Below, one piece after another: positions 54,351 to 63,377 of a stretch of 64,000 bases of DNA. The translations under genes and the position numbers were made by a program. The stretch covers positions 248,001-312,000 of the forward strand of contig NZ_CP025791.1 in the NCBI RefSeq assembly GCF_002886045.1, read 5' to 3'. Below the pieces are notes generated by a model. The model saw only the letters and a list, made by a program, of their open reading frames with translations. It had not been told where the DNA came from and did not search any database. Numbering within the stretch: the first letter of the stretch is position 1; each line of letters opens with the position of its first letter. Origin of the DNA: Flavivirga eckloniae (lineage in GTDB: Bacteria > Bacteroidota > Bacteroidia > Flavobacteriales > Flavobacteriaceae).

Positions 54351-54495
54351 AAAATATACAAAAACAACTAACTAAATATAAATATATGCCTATGTGAATT
54401 TGAGATAAAAAAGAACAGGAATGTAGTTGCAATACATCCCTGTTAAAAATTATTAGCAGAATTAACAAATTAAAAAACTACTAAATAACAAAAAT

Positions 54496-57400
54496 ATGAA
54501 AAAAAAAGCAGAGCGGTGTGATCTACAATCGCGCCGTATTAGAAATATCTTGAGAATTATGAAAATATCGGTATTCCTGTTTTTAGTTACAGTTACAAGT
54601 GTTTTTGCAAATGGTTCTTATTCCCAGAATAAAAAAATGACCTTAAACATGACGAATGTAAAACTGGGATCTGTACTAGATGCTATTGAAGAAAAGAGTG
54701 AATTTTATTTTCTTATCAATAAAGACCTTATCGACGAAAACAGCATTGTTAGCATTAATGTAACAAAGACTAAAATAAGCAATATTTTAGATCTATTATT
54801 AAATAAGAACAAAATTGAATACGTCATTCAGGATAAGCAGATTGTTTTCATAAAACGTGAGCTTCAAAAAATGAAAGGTGTTACTAATCAAGGGGTAACA
54901 ACTAGTGACCTTTCTGTGAATTTAGAAACATCTCTTGTAAACATAAAAACTGTTCAAAATAAAATTAGAGGTAAGGTCACAGATGCCAATGGTGTGGCAC
55001 TTCCAGGTGTTAATGTTATAGTAAAGGGAACCAGTATAGGAGCACAAACTGACTTTGATGGAGATTACTCTTTAAATGTGCCTAGTGATTCTACTATATT
55101 GGTTTTTTCTTATTTAGGTTTTAAGACGCAAGAAGTAGAAATTGCCAATAAAACATTAGTAAATATCTCTTTAATTGAAGACATAGCAAAATTAGAAGAA
55201 ATTGTTGTTGTGGGTTATGGAGGTGTTAAAAGGAGTGATTTAACAGGTTCCGTTTCATCTGTAACTCAAAAAGACATTCAGGAGATCCCAACGAATACGA
55301 TTAGTAATTTGCTACAAGGTAGAGCCGCAGGAGTACAAGTAACCACTGGTGATGGAGCACCCGGAGGAGGAATCAATATTAGAATTAGGGGAAATAGTAC
55401 CATCACTGGATCTACAGAACCTTTGTATATAATAGATGGATTTCCTGTTAATAGTGATAACGATGACCTTTATGTAGGTGGTGGTTTTAATGAAGGAGGA
55501 GATGATAATAAAGTACGTGCAAATGCATTATCTTTTATAAACCCTGCCGATATAGAATCCATTGAAATATTAAAAGACGCCGCAGCCACAGCTATTTATG
55601 GTAGCAGGGGGTCTAATGGTGTTGTACTTATTACTACTAAAGGAGGCGCTATTGGTAAAACAAAAGTAAGCGTTAATTATTCTACAGGTGCCCAAACTGT
55701 TATTAAAAAAATTACCACATTAGATGGACCAGCTTGGGTAGCAGGATTAACAGAGGCAGAAATTAACAACAATATAGCTCCTGCAGATGTAAGGTATAAC
55801 GGTTCTGACGAGTTTCATCCATTAGCACAAAATGCCGAAACCCATAATTGGCAAGACATTTTATATAGAACAGCATTAATACAAGATGTTTCAGTGACTT
55901 TTTCTGGAGGAACAGATAAAACCAAATATTTTTTATCTGGAAAATATTATGATGCTGAAGGTATCATGGTAGGGTCTAACTATGAGGACATGCAAGCGAG
56001 ATTCAACCTAGATCAAGAAGTAGGTTTTCTTAACCTAAAGAGTAACTTTTTGGTGAGTCACAATATTAATAATAGAGTTCCCGCAGGAGCAGGATTCAAT
56101 TATAATGTAGTTAGAGAAGCTTTAAGTTTTTCTCCAGCCATTAACCCAGATTGGTTTAATGATGCTGCTGGGCTTTGGTACACAGATCCAAAAACATCTG
56201 GGCCAAATGTTTATACCAACCCCCTTAGGATAATTGAAGGAATACACGATGAGATTGCAACCAATCGTCTTTTGGGAAATGTTCAAATGGACTTAAAACT
56301 TCATAAAACATTGAAGTTAACAGGAAGTTATGGTATAGATTATTCAAATGCTACAAGAGATACTTATATTGATAGAACATTAACATTCTCAGGAACCCCT
56401 AATAACAATGGTACTGCTAGAATTAATAATGTTATATCTACTAGAACTAATGCCAATACCTACCTAACTTACAATCAATCTTTTGGTGAGCATAATTTAA
56501 ATGGAATTGTTGGTGTAGAAAGAGTTAAACAGGTTAATGAGTTTTTAAATGTTTCTATATCCGATTTTTTAGCAGATGACTTAAGAACAGATAATATTGG
56601 AGGTGGAAATTCTGAGCTTCTTGGAGCAAGTAATGGTAAGCGCCAATGGCAAACAGAAGGGTATTTTGGGCGTTTAAATTACGATTATCAAGGTAAATAT
56701 TATATAAGTCTTAACGCAAGATATGATGGATCCTCGGTATTTGGAAAAAATAATAAGTGGGCATTTTTCCCATCACTTGCATTAGCATGGAAACCTACAA
56801 AAGAAAATTTTCTACAAAATCAGAATGTTATTTCAGATTTTAAAATAAGAGGAAGTATTGGTCAGACTGGTAATGGAAATATAGATGCATATAGTTCATT
56901 AGGAGTATGGTCAATTGGTCCCAATAGATATAGTTATGGCAACGGAGAGTTAGTAAATGGGGCAAGTTTGTCTCGTATTCAAAATGACAACTTAAAATGG
57001 GAAACAACAACTCAATATAATATTGGTTTTGATGCCAGATTTCTTAATGGTAAACTAGGGCTTACTTTTGATTATTATTTAAAGGACACAGATGATTTAA
57101 TATTGGATGTAGTTATACCTAAAAGTTCAGGTTTTAAGTCATCAAGGCAAAATCTTGGAGCACTAAGAAATTCAGGAGTTGAACTTGCTGCAGATTATGC
57201 TGTATTTAGGAGCAAAAATTTTAGTTGGGATGTAAACGCCAATGCAACATTTATGAGTAGTGAGGCTACAGATGTAGGAGAAGGTACTACTATAGATCCA
57301 AATACTAATGAGCCATATATTGAAGTTTCAGAATGGCAAAGAAGAGGTGGATTAAGACTTTATGAAGGAAAACCTGCAGGACAAATTTATGGTTTCGTTA

Positions 57401-58026
57401 CCGAAGGTGTTTTTGATAATCAAGAACAAGCAGATAATTGGCCGGTAGATATGGATTCTAATAGAAATAATAATAAAGCAGGATATTGGATATATAAAGA
57501 CATTAATGGAGATGGTATTATTACAGATGACGATCAACAATCTCTAGGTACTGGCCAGCCAAAAATGATTTTTGGTTTTACCCATCGTCTTAAATATAAA
57601 GCTTTAGATTTATCACTATTTTTTCAAGGAACCACAGGAGGAAAAGTTGTCATGTTTTATCCAGGTGATTCAGATGATCCATTTTATTCAGATTTTTGGA
57701 CACCAGAAAATCAAGATGCGCAAGTAGCAAGAAGAGGTGATAATGGCTTTAGACACAATAGATTTCATAGTAGAGATGTGCAAAACGGAAACTACCTGCG
57801 TTTAAAAAATGTACGATTGGGGTATACAGTTCCAACTAAATCCATTAGTTTTTTAAGCGGTCTTAACCTATACATGAATATATCTAATTTATTTACAATT
57901 ACAGGATATAAAGGATATGATCCCGATGTAAGTTCTGGTGGTACAGTACCATTTAGTCAAGGTTTTGACACAGGAGTATATCCAAAAGCTAAGACATTTA
58001 CTTTTGGTTTAAATGCTAATTTTTAA
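54496..58026 (+). CDS. SusC/RagA-family TonB-dependent outer membrane transducer with STN domain
   Basis: The 1176-residue protein has a basic N-terminal extension and signal helix (~20-44), an STN domain (~45-100; MTLNMTNVKLGSVLDAIEEKSEFYFLI), a carboxypeptidase-D-like domain (~155-235; KIRGKVTDANGVALPGVNVIVKGT), a plug (~240-380; IVVVGYGGVKRSDLTGSVSSV) and a long beta-barrel ending with FTFGLNANF. The STN domain marks it as a signal transducer for the FecR/sigma pair upstream. SusC proteins import ligands captured by SusD, using TonB energy. It overlaps no gene; SusD follows 19 bp later. The ligand may be glycan, peptide or other. Confidence 0.95.
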   Translation: MKKKAERCDLQSRRIRNILRIMKISVFLFLVTVTSVFANGSYSQNKKMTLNMTNVKLGSVLDAIEEKSEFYFLINKDLIDENSIVSINVTKTKISNILDLLLNKNKIEYVIQDKQIVFIKRELQKMKGVTNQGVTTSDLSVNLETSLVNIKTVQNKIRGKVTDANGVALPGVNVIVKGTSIGAQTDFDGDYSLNVPSDSTILVFSYLGFKTQEVEIANKTLVNISLIEDIAKLEEIVVVGYGGVKRSDLTGSVSSVTQKDIQEIPTNTISNLLQGRAAGVQVTTGDGAPGGGINIRIRGNSTITGSTEPLYIIDGFPVNSDNDDLYVGGGFNEGGDDNKVRANALSFINPADIESIEILKDAAATAIYGSRGSNGVVLITTKGGAIGKTKVSVNYSTGAQTVIKKITTLDGPAWVAGLTEAEINNNIAPADVRYNGSDEFHPLAQNAETHNWQDILYRTALIQDVSVTFSGGTDKTKYFLSGKYYDAEGIMVGSNYEDMQARFNLDQEVGFLNLKSNFLVSHNINNRVPAGAGFNYNVVREALSFSPAINPDWFNDAAGLWYTDPKTSGPNVYTNPLRIIEGIHDEIATNRLLGNVQMDLKLHKTLKLTGSYGIDYSNATRDTYIDRTLTFSGTPNNNGTARINNVISTRTNANTYLTYNQSFGEHNLNGIVGVERVKQVNEFLNVSISDFLADDLRTDNIGGGNSELLGASNGKRQWQTEGYFGRLNYDYQGKYYISLNARYDGSSVFGKNNKWAFFPSLALAWKPTKENFLQNQNVISDFKIRGSIGQTGNGNIDAYSSLGVWSIGPNRYSYGNGELVNGASLSRIQNDNLKWETTTQYNIGFDARFLNGKLGLTFDYYLKDTDDLILDVVIPKSSGFKSSRQNLGALRNSGVELAADYAVFRSKNFSWDVNANATFMSSEATDVGEGTTIDPNTNEPYIEVSEWQRRGGLRLYEGKPAGQIYGFVTEGVFDNQEQADNWPVDMDSNRNNNKAGYWIYKDINGDGIITDDDQQSLGTGQPKMIFGFTHRLKYKALDLSLFFQGTTGGKVVMFYPGDSDDPFYSDFWTPENQDAQVARRGDNGFRHNRFHSRDVQNGNYLRLKNVRLGYTVPTKSISFLSGLNLYMNISNLFTITGYKGYDPDVSSGGTVPFSQGFDTGVYPKAKTFTFGLNANF

Positions 58027-58045
58027 CAAAAAAATCTTAAGAGAA

Positions 58046-59638
58046 ATGAAAAAATATATTTATAACCTTTTTTTAATGCTTATAGTTGTTCTCCCAATAG
58101 TTGGTTGCGATAGCTACTTAGAAGAAGAACTTCACGATACGTATGGAGAAGGAAATTTTCCAACAGAGGCAACAGTTGAAACGATATTAAATACAGCACA
58201 CAGTGATATAGGTAAAGCCGTATTAAATGCCAATTGGATGCATTGGGCTGTTGGGTTTCCTACACCATCTTTACATTACAGGTACCGCCAGGTACATCAA
58301 AGAAACAACCTGTCATCATGGACATGGAATACAACCCGAACAGACCCTGCTTATTTTGATATATTAGAATTTATGTGGGATGCAGTCAGGTCTTCAAACG
58401 AAATAATTGACAAAGTTCCCGATATTGAAATGAAAGACACCAAAAGGCAAGCAGAAATTATTGCTGAAGCTAAATTTATAAGAGCTATGTGTTACTTTTA
58501 TGCGGTTAGACTTTGGGGTGGCATGCCCATTATAGACAAACCACAAGGACTTAGCGACGATTTGTACCCCAAAAGAGCCACTACCACAGAGACCTATGCG
58601 TTCTTAACTAAAGATTTAAAGGAAGCTATTGTTGATTTACCTACTAGAAGTGAATATATTTCTAGAGGCATTCCTTTGGGGCATATAACTAAAGGAGCTG
58701 CCAAAGGCACTTTGGCTAAAGCTTACATAACGATGGCTGGGAAACCATTAGAAGATAATTCTAATTTAACAGAAGCAAGGACGTTATTGGAAGAAGTAAT
58801 CAACTCAGGTGAGTATAGCTTGGTTGGTGTAGGAGCATCAAACCCTTATGAGTTACTTTTTGATTGGCAAAACGACAATAACGAAGAGTTTTTATATGCC
58901 ATCCAGAAAGAAGGCCCATCCCAAAATTATAGAGGAATATTTGGATATTTCACACCTAAACATGCTACTTCTGGAATATGGACTAGCGGAGAGGGTGACA
59001 AATTTTCCAAAGGAGCTGGTCTTGATGGCGTACCTCCAGAATTTGTAGATTGGTATGCTTCTCATGATTCTGGACCAAGATTCCAATGGAGTATTGTTAC
59101 TGAATATGTTTTACAAGAAGATATAAACGGATTTAACGCTGGTGAAATACTTAGATACGATGCAGGGCCTGATGCACAAGGACATGTAGGAAAATGGAGA
59201 GCTCGAGGAGCTGAACTTACAGGGAATTTCAATAACCCGAATAACTTTCCAGTATTACGATATGCAGACATTTTATTATTACATTCTGAAGTTACTAATG
59301 AGTTAGATACTCCAGACTATTCAGGAATTAATGCCGTTAGAGAAAGAGCTGGCTTACCACTTTTAGGAGGATTGTCTAAAGAGGATTTTAGAGATGCCGT
59401 GTTTTTAGAGCGAGATTTAGAGCTTACTTTTGAACATAATATGTTATTTGATATGCGTAGAAGAGGTTTAGAGTATACAAAGTCAAAACTAGTAGGCTTT
59501 TATAACCCTAATCAAAACAATTATCCAAATTCTTTCGACATTCAAGATATTGAACCACATAGGCTATTATTCCCTTATCCACAAAGAGATTTGGAATCTA
59601 ACCCTAATTTAGAGCAAAATCCTGGATATCCGAGATAA
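58046..59638 (+). CDS. SusD/RagB-family outer membrane lipoprotein
   Basis: I start at ATG 58046, since it gives a lipoprotein signal (MKKYIYNLFLMLIVVLPIVGC, Cys about 21); the upstream ATG at 58013 overlaps SusC. The ~530-residue product has the SusD TPR-like helices (IIAEAKFIRAMCYFYAVRLWGGMPII, ITKGAAKGTLAKAYITMAG) and C-terminal hallmarks NAVRERAGLPLL, FRDAVFLERDLELTFEHNMLFDMRRRG and FPYPQRDLESNPNLEQNPGY. It captures the ligand as a lid on the SusC barrel. No hydrolase follows, so this is an orphan SusCD pair. Confidence 0.94.
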   Translation: MKKYIYNLFLMLIVVLPIVGCDSYLEEELHDTYGEGNFPTEATVETILNTAHSDIGKAVLNANWMHWAVGFPTPSLHYRYRQVHQRNNLSSWTWNTTRTDPAYFDILEFMWDAVRSSNEIIDKVPDIEMKDTKRQAEIIAEAKFIRAMCYFYAVRLWGGMPIIDKPQGLSDDLYPKRATTTETYAFLTKDLKEAIVDLPTRSEYISRGIPLGHITKGAAKGTLAKAYITMAGKPLEDNSNLTEARTLLEEVINSGEYSLVGVGASNPYELLFDWQNDNNEEFLYAIQKEGPSQNYRGIFGYFTPKHATSGIWTSGEGDKFSKGAGLDGVPPEFVDWYASHDSGPRFQWSIVTEYVLQEDINGFNAGEILRYDAGPDAQGHVGKWRARGAELTGNFNNPNNFPVLRYADILLLHSEVTNELDTPDYSGINAVRERAGLPLLGGLSKEDFRDAVFLERDLELTFEHNMLFDMRRRGLEYTKSKLVGFYNPNQNNYPNSFDIQDIEPHRLLFPYPQRDLESNPNLEQNPGYPR

Positions 59639-59701
59639 TATTTAGATTGATTAGTCCTAAAGTAACCGTTACAGCTTTTATTTAGGATTAAATTATTAAA
59701 C

Positions 59702-59729
59702 CCCTCAACAAACCATATTTTGTTGAGGG
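59702..59729 (+). terminator. Terminator of the SusC/SusD operon
   Basis: A perfect 11-bp stem (59702-59712 with 59719-59729, CCCTCAACAAA/TTTGTTGAGGG) with a 6-nt loop is followed by ATTTTATTTT. It lies 63 bp after the SusD stop. Confidence 0.85.
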
Positions 59730-59792
59730 ATTTTATTTTGGTATTACTCTGTTTATGTATTATGCCTTTGCTATTAGTCAATTAATACAAAC

Positions 59793-60764
59793 TTACTTTT
59801 TAGATTTAAGTAACTTTTTGACCAACAACTTCAATTTAAAAATTTCCTTTTCTTGTTTATCTATTCGAGTATTCTGCGTTTTCAATTTTTGAATTTCTTT
59901 TTCCTGTTGGATGGTGTAAAGTGTTAACTCTTCTATTTTTTGAAGTAATTTCGAATCCATTTCTCCAAGGAAAATTCCATTTTCACCCACTTCTTCTGCA
60001 CTTGGAATATCTTTTAAATGTCCCTTTTCTTTAATATGGTTTTCCACTTCTTGAAGGGTTGGTAATTTGTAATCGTTATAGAAAACAAAATCCGACCAAC
60101 TAGTTTCTACTTTGATTTCTTTAGCTCTAATCTTTCCATTTACTGCTAATTTCCAAGAACCAGGGTTTATTGTTCCTATTCCTACTCCTGTATTTTCACC
60201 AGGTAGAATAACTATTCTTCCACTTGAGTTAGCAGATGCATCAATTTTGAGTTGATTTGTCAAACTACTCGTATAAATATCAAAAGTTCTTTTAGCATCT
60301 TCCCAATTCGAATGGATACTTCCATAAAATTGACTGCTATTATCATAACCATATACTCGTATTTGTCTTCTCTCACCATTTTTAGAGACTTCCTCTCCTA
60401 AATAAAAATCTCCACCTTCTATATCCAGTTTTGCTTTTGGAGAAACTGTACCTATTCCTACGTTTCCATTTAATAAGTTTAACAAATTTGTATTTACTGA
60501 GCCAGATTTATAAATATTAAGCGCCCCTGAAAAACCTGTTTCTTTTATAGAAAAACTCCCTGATGAATTAGTAACAAATCTCCATGAATCTGAGCCATTT
60601 CTAACTCTTATTGCCCCATCTATATCTAGCTTTTCTGAAGGATAAGTAATTCCTATACCAACATTATCAGTAGTCGTTAAATTAGTTCCATTATCATTCC
60701 ATTGTGCAAATGATGATAAGTTAAAAATAAATGTGATCGTAATTAATAGTGCTATTTTTTTCAT
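59793..60764 (-). CDS. Secreted tail-fibre-like protein with conserved C-terminal module
   Basis: The 323-residue protein has a signal peptide (MKKIALLITITFIFNLSSFAQ). The N-terminal ~190 residues carry repeats like NVGIGITYPSEKLDIDGAIRVRNG and GNVGIGTVSPKAKLDIEGG, typical of tail-fibre and surface repeat proteins. Then comes SWKLAVNGKIRAKEIKVET, a conserved module (~205-290; ENHIKEKGHLKDIPSAEEVGENG) and a coiled coil (~285-323; QKIEELTLYTIQQEKEIQKL). Its paralog lies directly upstream with ATGA overlap, so the two are co-translated. Likely a trimeric fibre at the cell surface. Confidence 0.78.
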   Translation of the reverse strand: MKKIALLITITFIFNLSSFAQWNDNGTNLTTTDNVGIGITYPSEKLDIDGAIRVRNGSDSWRFVTNSSGSFSIKETGFSGALNIYKSGSVNTNLLNLLNGNVGIGTVSPKAKLDIEGGDFYLGEEVSKNGERRQIRVYGYDNSSQFYGSIHSNWEDAKRTFDIYTSSLTNQLKIDASANSSGRIVILPGENTGVGIGTINPGSWKLAVNGKIRAKEIKVETSWSDFVFYNDYKLPTLQEVENHIKEKGHLKDIPSAEEVGENGIFLGEMDSKLLQKIEELTLYTIQQEKEIQKLKTQNTRIDKQEKEIFKLKLLVKKLLKSKK

Positions 60765-61642
60765 TTTTTAGATTTTAATAATTCTTCAACCAATATCTTC
60801 AATTCAGAGATCTCTCTTTCTTGCTTTTTCAACTTTTGAATTTCTTTTTCCTGTTGAATGGTATAAAGTGTTAATTCTTCTATTTTTTGAAGCAATTTCG
60901 AATCCATTTCTCCTAGAAAAATGCCATTTTCTTCCACTTCTTCTGCGCTTGGAATATCTTTTAAATGTCCTTTTTCTTTAATATGATTTTCTACTTCTTG
61001 AAGAGTTGGTAATTTATAATCGTCATAGAAAACAAAATCCGACCAACCTGTTTCTACTTTTATTTCTTTAGCTCTAATTTTCCCATTAACAGCTAGTTTC
61101 CATGAGCCTGAATTAGTTGTTCCTATTCCAATATTACCATCCAGAACATTTAAATTTCCAGTATAAAGGTGACTATAGTTGGGCAATTTATCATATATTT
61201 TAAGATAACCTCCATTGTCGGATAAATCTAAGTCACTAGTAGCTCCTAAATTTAATGTTGCATATTTTGAGTTAATTACCTGAAAAGTGCCAGCGTTCGT
61301 CCCTACAGTAGATTTGATCCATAATTCTGAAGTACCTCCTTTGTTTATTACAGCAAATTGTGGCTGATTATGTGATCCATACCCCATGGTTTGATGCCTT
61401 TGAATTATATATGTTTTGGCATTAATAAATTGAATTTCGCCTTTTGCTATTGAAGGATTATGTGCCGTTGTATGGTCATATACATAATCTATATAAGCAT
61501 GCCTCCCTCCTATAGTTGCTATTAAATACCATTTGCCATCACTCGGTAAGGTAAAGCTTTGAGAAAACACACTAAAACTTGAAAATGATACAATTAAAAA
61601 GAGGAAAATTTCTCTAGCATTTATTTTGATTTTTTTATTCAT
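60761..61642 (-). CDS. Secreted tail-fibre-like paralog
   Basis: I place the start at ATG 61642 (MNKKIKIN), which gives a good signal peptide, rather than the longer in-frame option up to 61693. The ~293-residue product has a unique N-terminal ~150 residues (WYLIATIGGRHAYIDYVYDH, TFQVINSKYATLNLGATSDLDLSDNGGYLKIYD) and then the same module as its neighbour: about 93 residues with only three differences (S/G, N/D, G/E). A coiled coil ends it. Different N-termini with nearly identical C-termini suggest that the head is variable and the C-terminus is a common assembly or anchor unit. Confidence 0.75.
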   Translation of the reverse strand: MNKKIKINAREIFLFLIVSFSSFSVFSQSFTLPSDGKWYLIATIGGRHAYIDYVYDHTTAHNPSIAKGEIQFINAKTYIIQRHQTMGYGSHNQPQFAVINKGGTSELWIKSTVGTNAGTFQVINSKYATLNLGATSDLDLSDNGGYLKIYDKLPNYSHLYTGNLNVLDGNIGIGTTNSGSWKLAVNGKIRAKEIKVETGWSDFVFYDDYKLPTLQEVENHIKEKGHLKDIPSAEEVEENGIFLGEMDSKLLQKIEELTLYTIQQEKEIQKLKKQEREISELKILVEELLKSKK

Positions 61643-61814
61643 GATAAGGTTTTTAAAATAGTTTGATTTTTTTAACACATAAAATAACCACAATGTGCTG
61701 ACATTAAAATTAGGATATGTTCTTGAAAACCTTGTTAAGGTTTCCCTTATAATTGGTAAGGCAAACCACTTTTTTTAATAAGGGATAATTAAAACTTTTA
61801 TAGATTTTAAACTA

Positions 61815-61841
61815 TTTTTCCTTATTCTAAATAAGGAAAAA
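61815..61841. promoter_or_regulatory. 12-bp-arm palindrome upstream of tail-fibre-like operon
   Basis: Arms 61815-61826 and 61830-61841 pair perfectly around CTA. A related sequence at ~61736-61750 (TAAGGTTTCCCTTAT) can pair with the right arm region through ATAAGG..AACCTTA, giving alternative folds. It lies 170 bp before the start of the minus-strand operon and may be an operator. Confidence 0.4.
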
Positions 61842-61886
61842 CCTTAGTTTGATAAATCGGTTAGAACTCATAAACATAAAAATGCA

Positions 61887-61918
61887 AAAAAGCTTCTGCA
61901 TGATTGCAAAAGCTTTTT
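61887..61918. terminator. Terminator-like hairpin downstream of RAYT
   Basis: Arms 61887-61895 and 61910-61918 (AAAAAGCTT/AAGCTTTTT) plus an inner TGCA/TGCA, separated by one mismatch, form a stem with a 4-nt loop (TGAT). It is flanked by A and T tracts on both strands. It lies 335 bp past the transposase remnant stop, so its transcript is uncertain. Confidence 0.5.
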
Positions 61919-62163
61919 AATTTATTATTTATCAATTTTATTTGCTTACTACGGATAGTTTAGCGGGAGCGGGTAATTTTTTAAAATAGCTTTTGTTTAT
62001 TTACTTAATTCGCTAGAAAGAATATCATTTCTTTAAATTATTTTATTAAATATTACCTGATTATCAACTAGTTTTGACGGTTATGTTAATCCAAATTAAA
62101 ATCTAAGTCATAAATATTCTGTATTACTTTATTAGTATCGAGAAAAAACAATGCTACTCTCCT

Positions 62164-62211
62164 CGCTAGCGCTCGTTTGTAACGAGTGCCGTACTTGTAT
62201 AACCCTACCCC
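62164..62211. repeat. REP unit 1 (tandem)
   Basis: A 48-bp unit with the stem-loop GCTCGTTTGTAACGAG (GCTCGTT/AACGAG-type stem, TGT loop) followed by GTGCCGTACTTGTATAACCC. Unit 2 repeats it at a 48-bp spacing. Confidence 0.82.
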
Positions 62212-62259
62212 CGCTAGCGCTCGTTTGTAACGAGCGCCGCACTTGTATAACCCTACCCC
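62212..62259. repeat. REP unit 2 (tandem)
   Basis: It differs from unit 1 at only a few bases (GAGCGCCGC in place of GAGTGCCGT). Its right end contains the stop codon of the RAYT remnant (62253-62255). Confidence 0.82.
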
Positions 62260-62810
62260 AAAAACCCTGCAGAATCAATCTCTAAAACAGTATTGTCTTC
62301 CTGAAAGTTTCTCGCACTAGAATATTTCCAGTCAATTGGATCGGTTACAAAACCTGCTTCTACCGGATTGTTGTGAATATAATCTATTTTCTGTTTGATT
62401 ACTTTCTCAGTCCACAACTCAATTGGTTTATTGTGATGTTGCCAAAATTGATGTTTAGAAATGTTGCTCTGTTTTTTACCAGCTCTTTCAAACATCCATA
62501 ACAGCCACTCTTTTCTACTCTCTTGAGGATTATTCTCTATTGCTTTAATTACTTTTTTAGCTGTATGTTTTTTAAAGGATTGTATCAATTCCATTGGTTT
62601 TTCATCGCTCTATCTAAATATAAAGTGAATATGACTTGGCATAAAACAATAGGCATATAGTTCCATTCCCTTTTCTGCTCTACAATAATCAATACTTTCT
62701 GTTAATATGTCATAATATATTTGCCTAGTAAATACATCCAACCAATATACGGTAGCAAAAGACACAAAATATAGCCCTGATTTATTATAAAACTTATATT
62801 TTCTACTCAT
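62253..62810 (-). pseudogene. REP-associated tyrosine transposase (RAYT), interrupted by in-frame amber codon
   Basis: Two parts lie in one frame. The N-terminal part (62613-62810, 66 residues) has the Y1/HUH transposase motif PSHIHFIFR. An in-frame TAG lies at 62610-62612. Downstream, the same frame continues from 62609 with SDEKPMELIQSFKKHT, RKEWLLWMFERAGKK, QFWQHHNKPIELW and the RAYT hallmark YIHNNPVEAGF. Together they make ~185 residues, the normal RAYT size. A single substitution would restore it. RAYTs act on REP palindromes as single-strand nucleases. The flanking REPs fit. It is likely decayed, or translated by read-through. Confidence 0.88.
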
Positions 62811-62823
62811 GTTTTACAAAATA

Positions 62824-62859
62824 CAAAAAGCTGATCTATTACTTTAGAACAGCTTTTTG
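62824..62859 (-). terminator. Terminator of the small-gene pair
   Basis: Stem 62824-62833 with 62850-62859 (CAAAAAGCTG/CAGCTTTTTG, 10 bp) with a 16-nt loop and a T-rich minus-strand tail. It lies between the RAYT start and the upstream minus-strand small genes. Confidence 0.65.
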
Positions 62860-62880
62860 TTTTATAATTTATACTCTTAA

Positions 62881-62907
62881 CGGCACTCGTTACAAACGAG
62901 CGCTAGC
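62881..62907. repeat. Inverted REP copy on the other side of RAYT
   Basis: These 27 bp are the exact reverse complement of positions 62165-62191 in REP unit 1. With the tandem units at 62164-62259 they bracket the RAYT remnant, forming a REPtron-like arrangement. Confidence 0.82.
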
Positions 62908-62939
62908 TAGGGACATACTGTACCCGAGCGGGGGCTGTT

Positions 62940-63377
62940 TTAAAGCTTCTTCAAAACTTTATTATTCCCAGTATATATAACGTATTTGTTTTTAATAAAT
63001 TCAATATTTAAATAACTAGCACTTAAACATGGCATATCACTTTCGAGTAATTTGTTATCGTTAGGAACGCAATCATAAATAATAGAAACTTCATTTACAT
63101 TTGAATCATCATTTTCAATAACATAAAATATATTTTTATTTAGTATCTTCTCCTTTAGATATTTAATAGCGGAAACATAATTTTCACTATTATTGTCAAT
63201 AGATTTAGTTTCATGCATACAAGCTAAAAAAACTACTCCATCGGCTAAATTTTCTATCATAAATCTATTTGTATCAATTATTTCGGTAATTGTACCTCTT
63301 TTAAATTTCTGAGCTTGTGTACTAAAAGTAAATAAGAAAATTACAATTGATAATGATATTTTAATAAAACTAGTCAT
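62940..63377 (-). CDS. Small secreted protein of unknown function
   Basis: I start at ATG 63377, which gives a signal peptide (MTSFIKISLSIVIFLFTFSTQAQ); a longer frame to 63485 overlaps the neighbour by 116 bp and is unlikely. The mature ~120 residues include GTITEIIDTNRFMIENLADGVVFLACMHET and repeated charged/aromatic segments, with Cys in ACMH, DCVP and PCLS. No family is recognised. It overlaps the upstream gene by 8 bp (ATGACTAG), so the two are coupled. A putative terminator follows. It may protect against the product of the truncated gene upstream (inference). Confidence 0.55.
   Translation of the reverse strand: MTSFIKISLSIVIFLFTFSTQAQKFKRGTITEIIDTNRFMIENLADGVVFLACMHETKSIDNNSENYVSAIKYLKEKILNKNIFYVIENDDSNVNEVSIIYDCVPNDNKLLESDMPCLSASYLNIEFIKNKYVIYTGNNKVLKKL

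Larger units (their letters stand above)
61643..62252. other. 610-bp region without genes; inverted repeats and hairpins
   Basis: No ORF is credible in this stretch. It contains a 12-bp-arm palindrome at 61815-61841 (TTTTTCCTTATT/AATAAGGAAAAA) with a related TAAGGTTTCCCTTAT near 61736, a terminator-like hairpin at 61887-61918, and two REP units at 62164-62259. The promoter of the tail-fibre-like pair must be in its left part. Confidence 0.5.

Noticed and set aside
58046-59638. SusCD locus as a polysaccharide utilisation locus with known substrate
   Set aside because: No CAZyme or sulfatase is adjacent, so no substrate can be assigned.
62164-62259. Tandem 48-bp repeats as CRISPR or VNTR
   Set aside because: Only two units, both palindromic, adjacent to a RAYT and with an inverted partner, so REP elements fit better.
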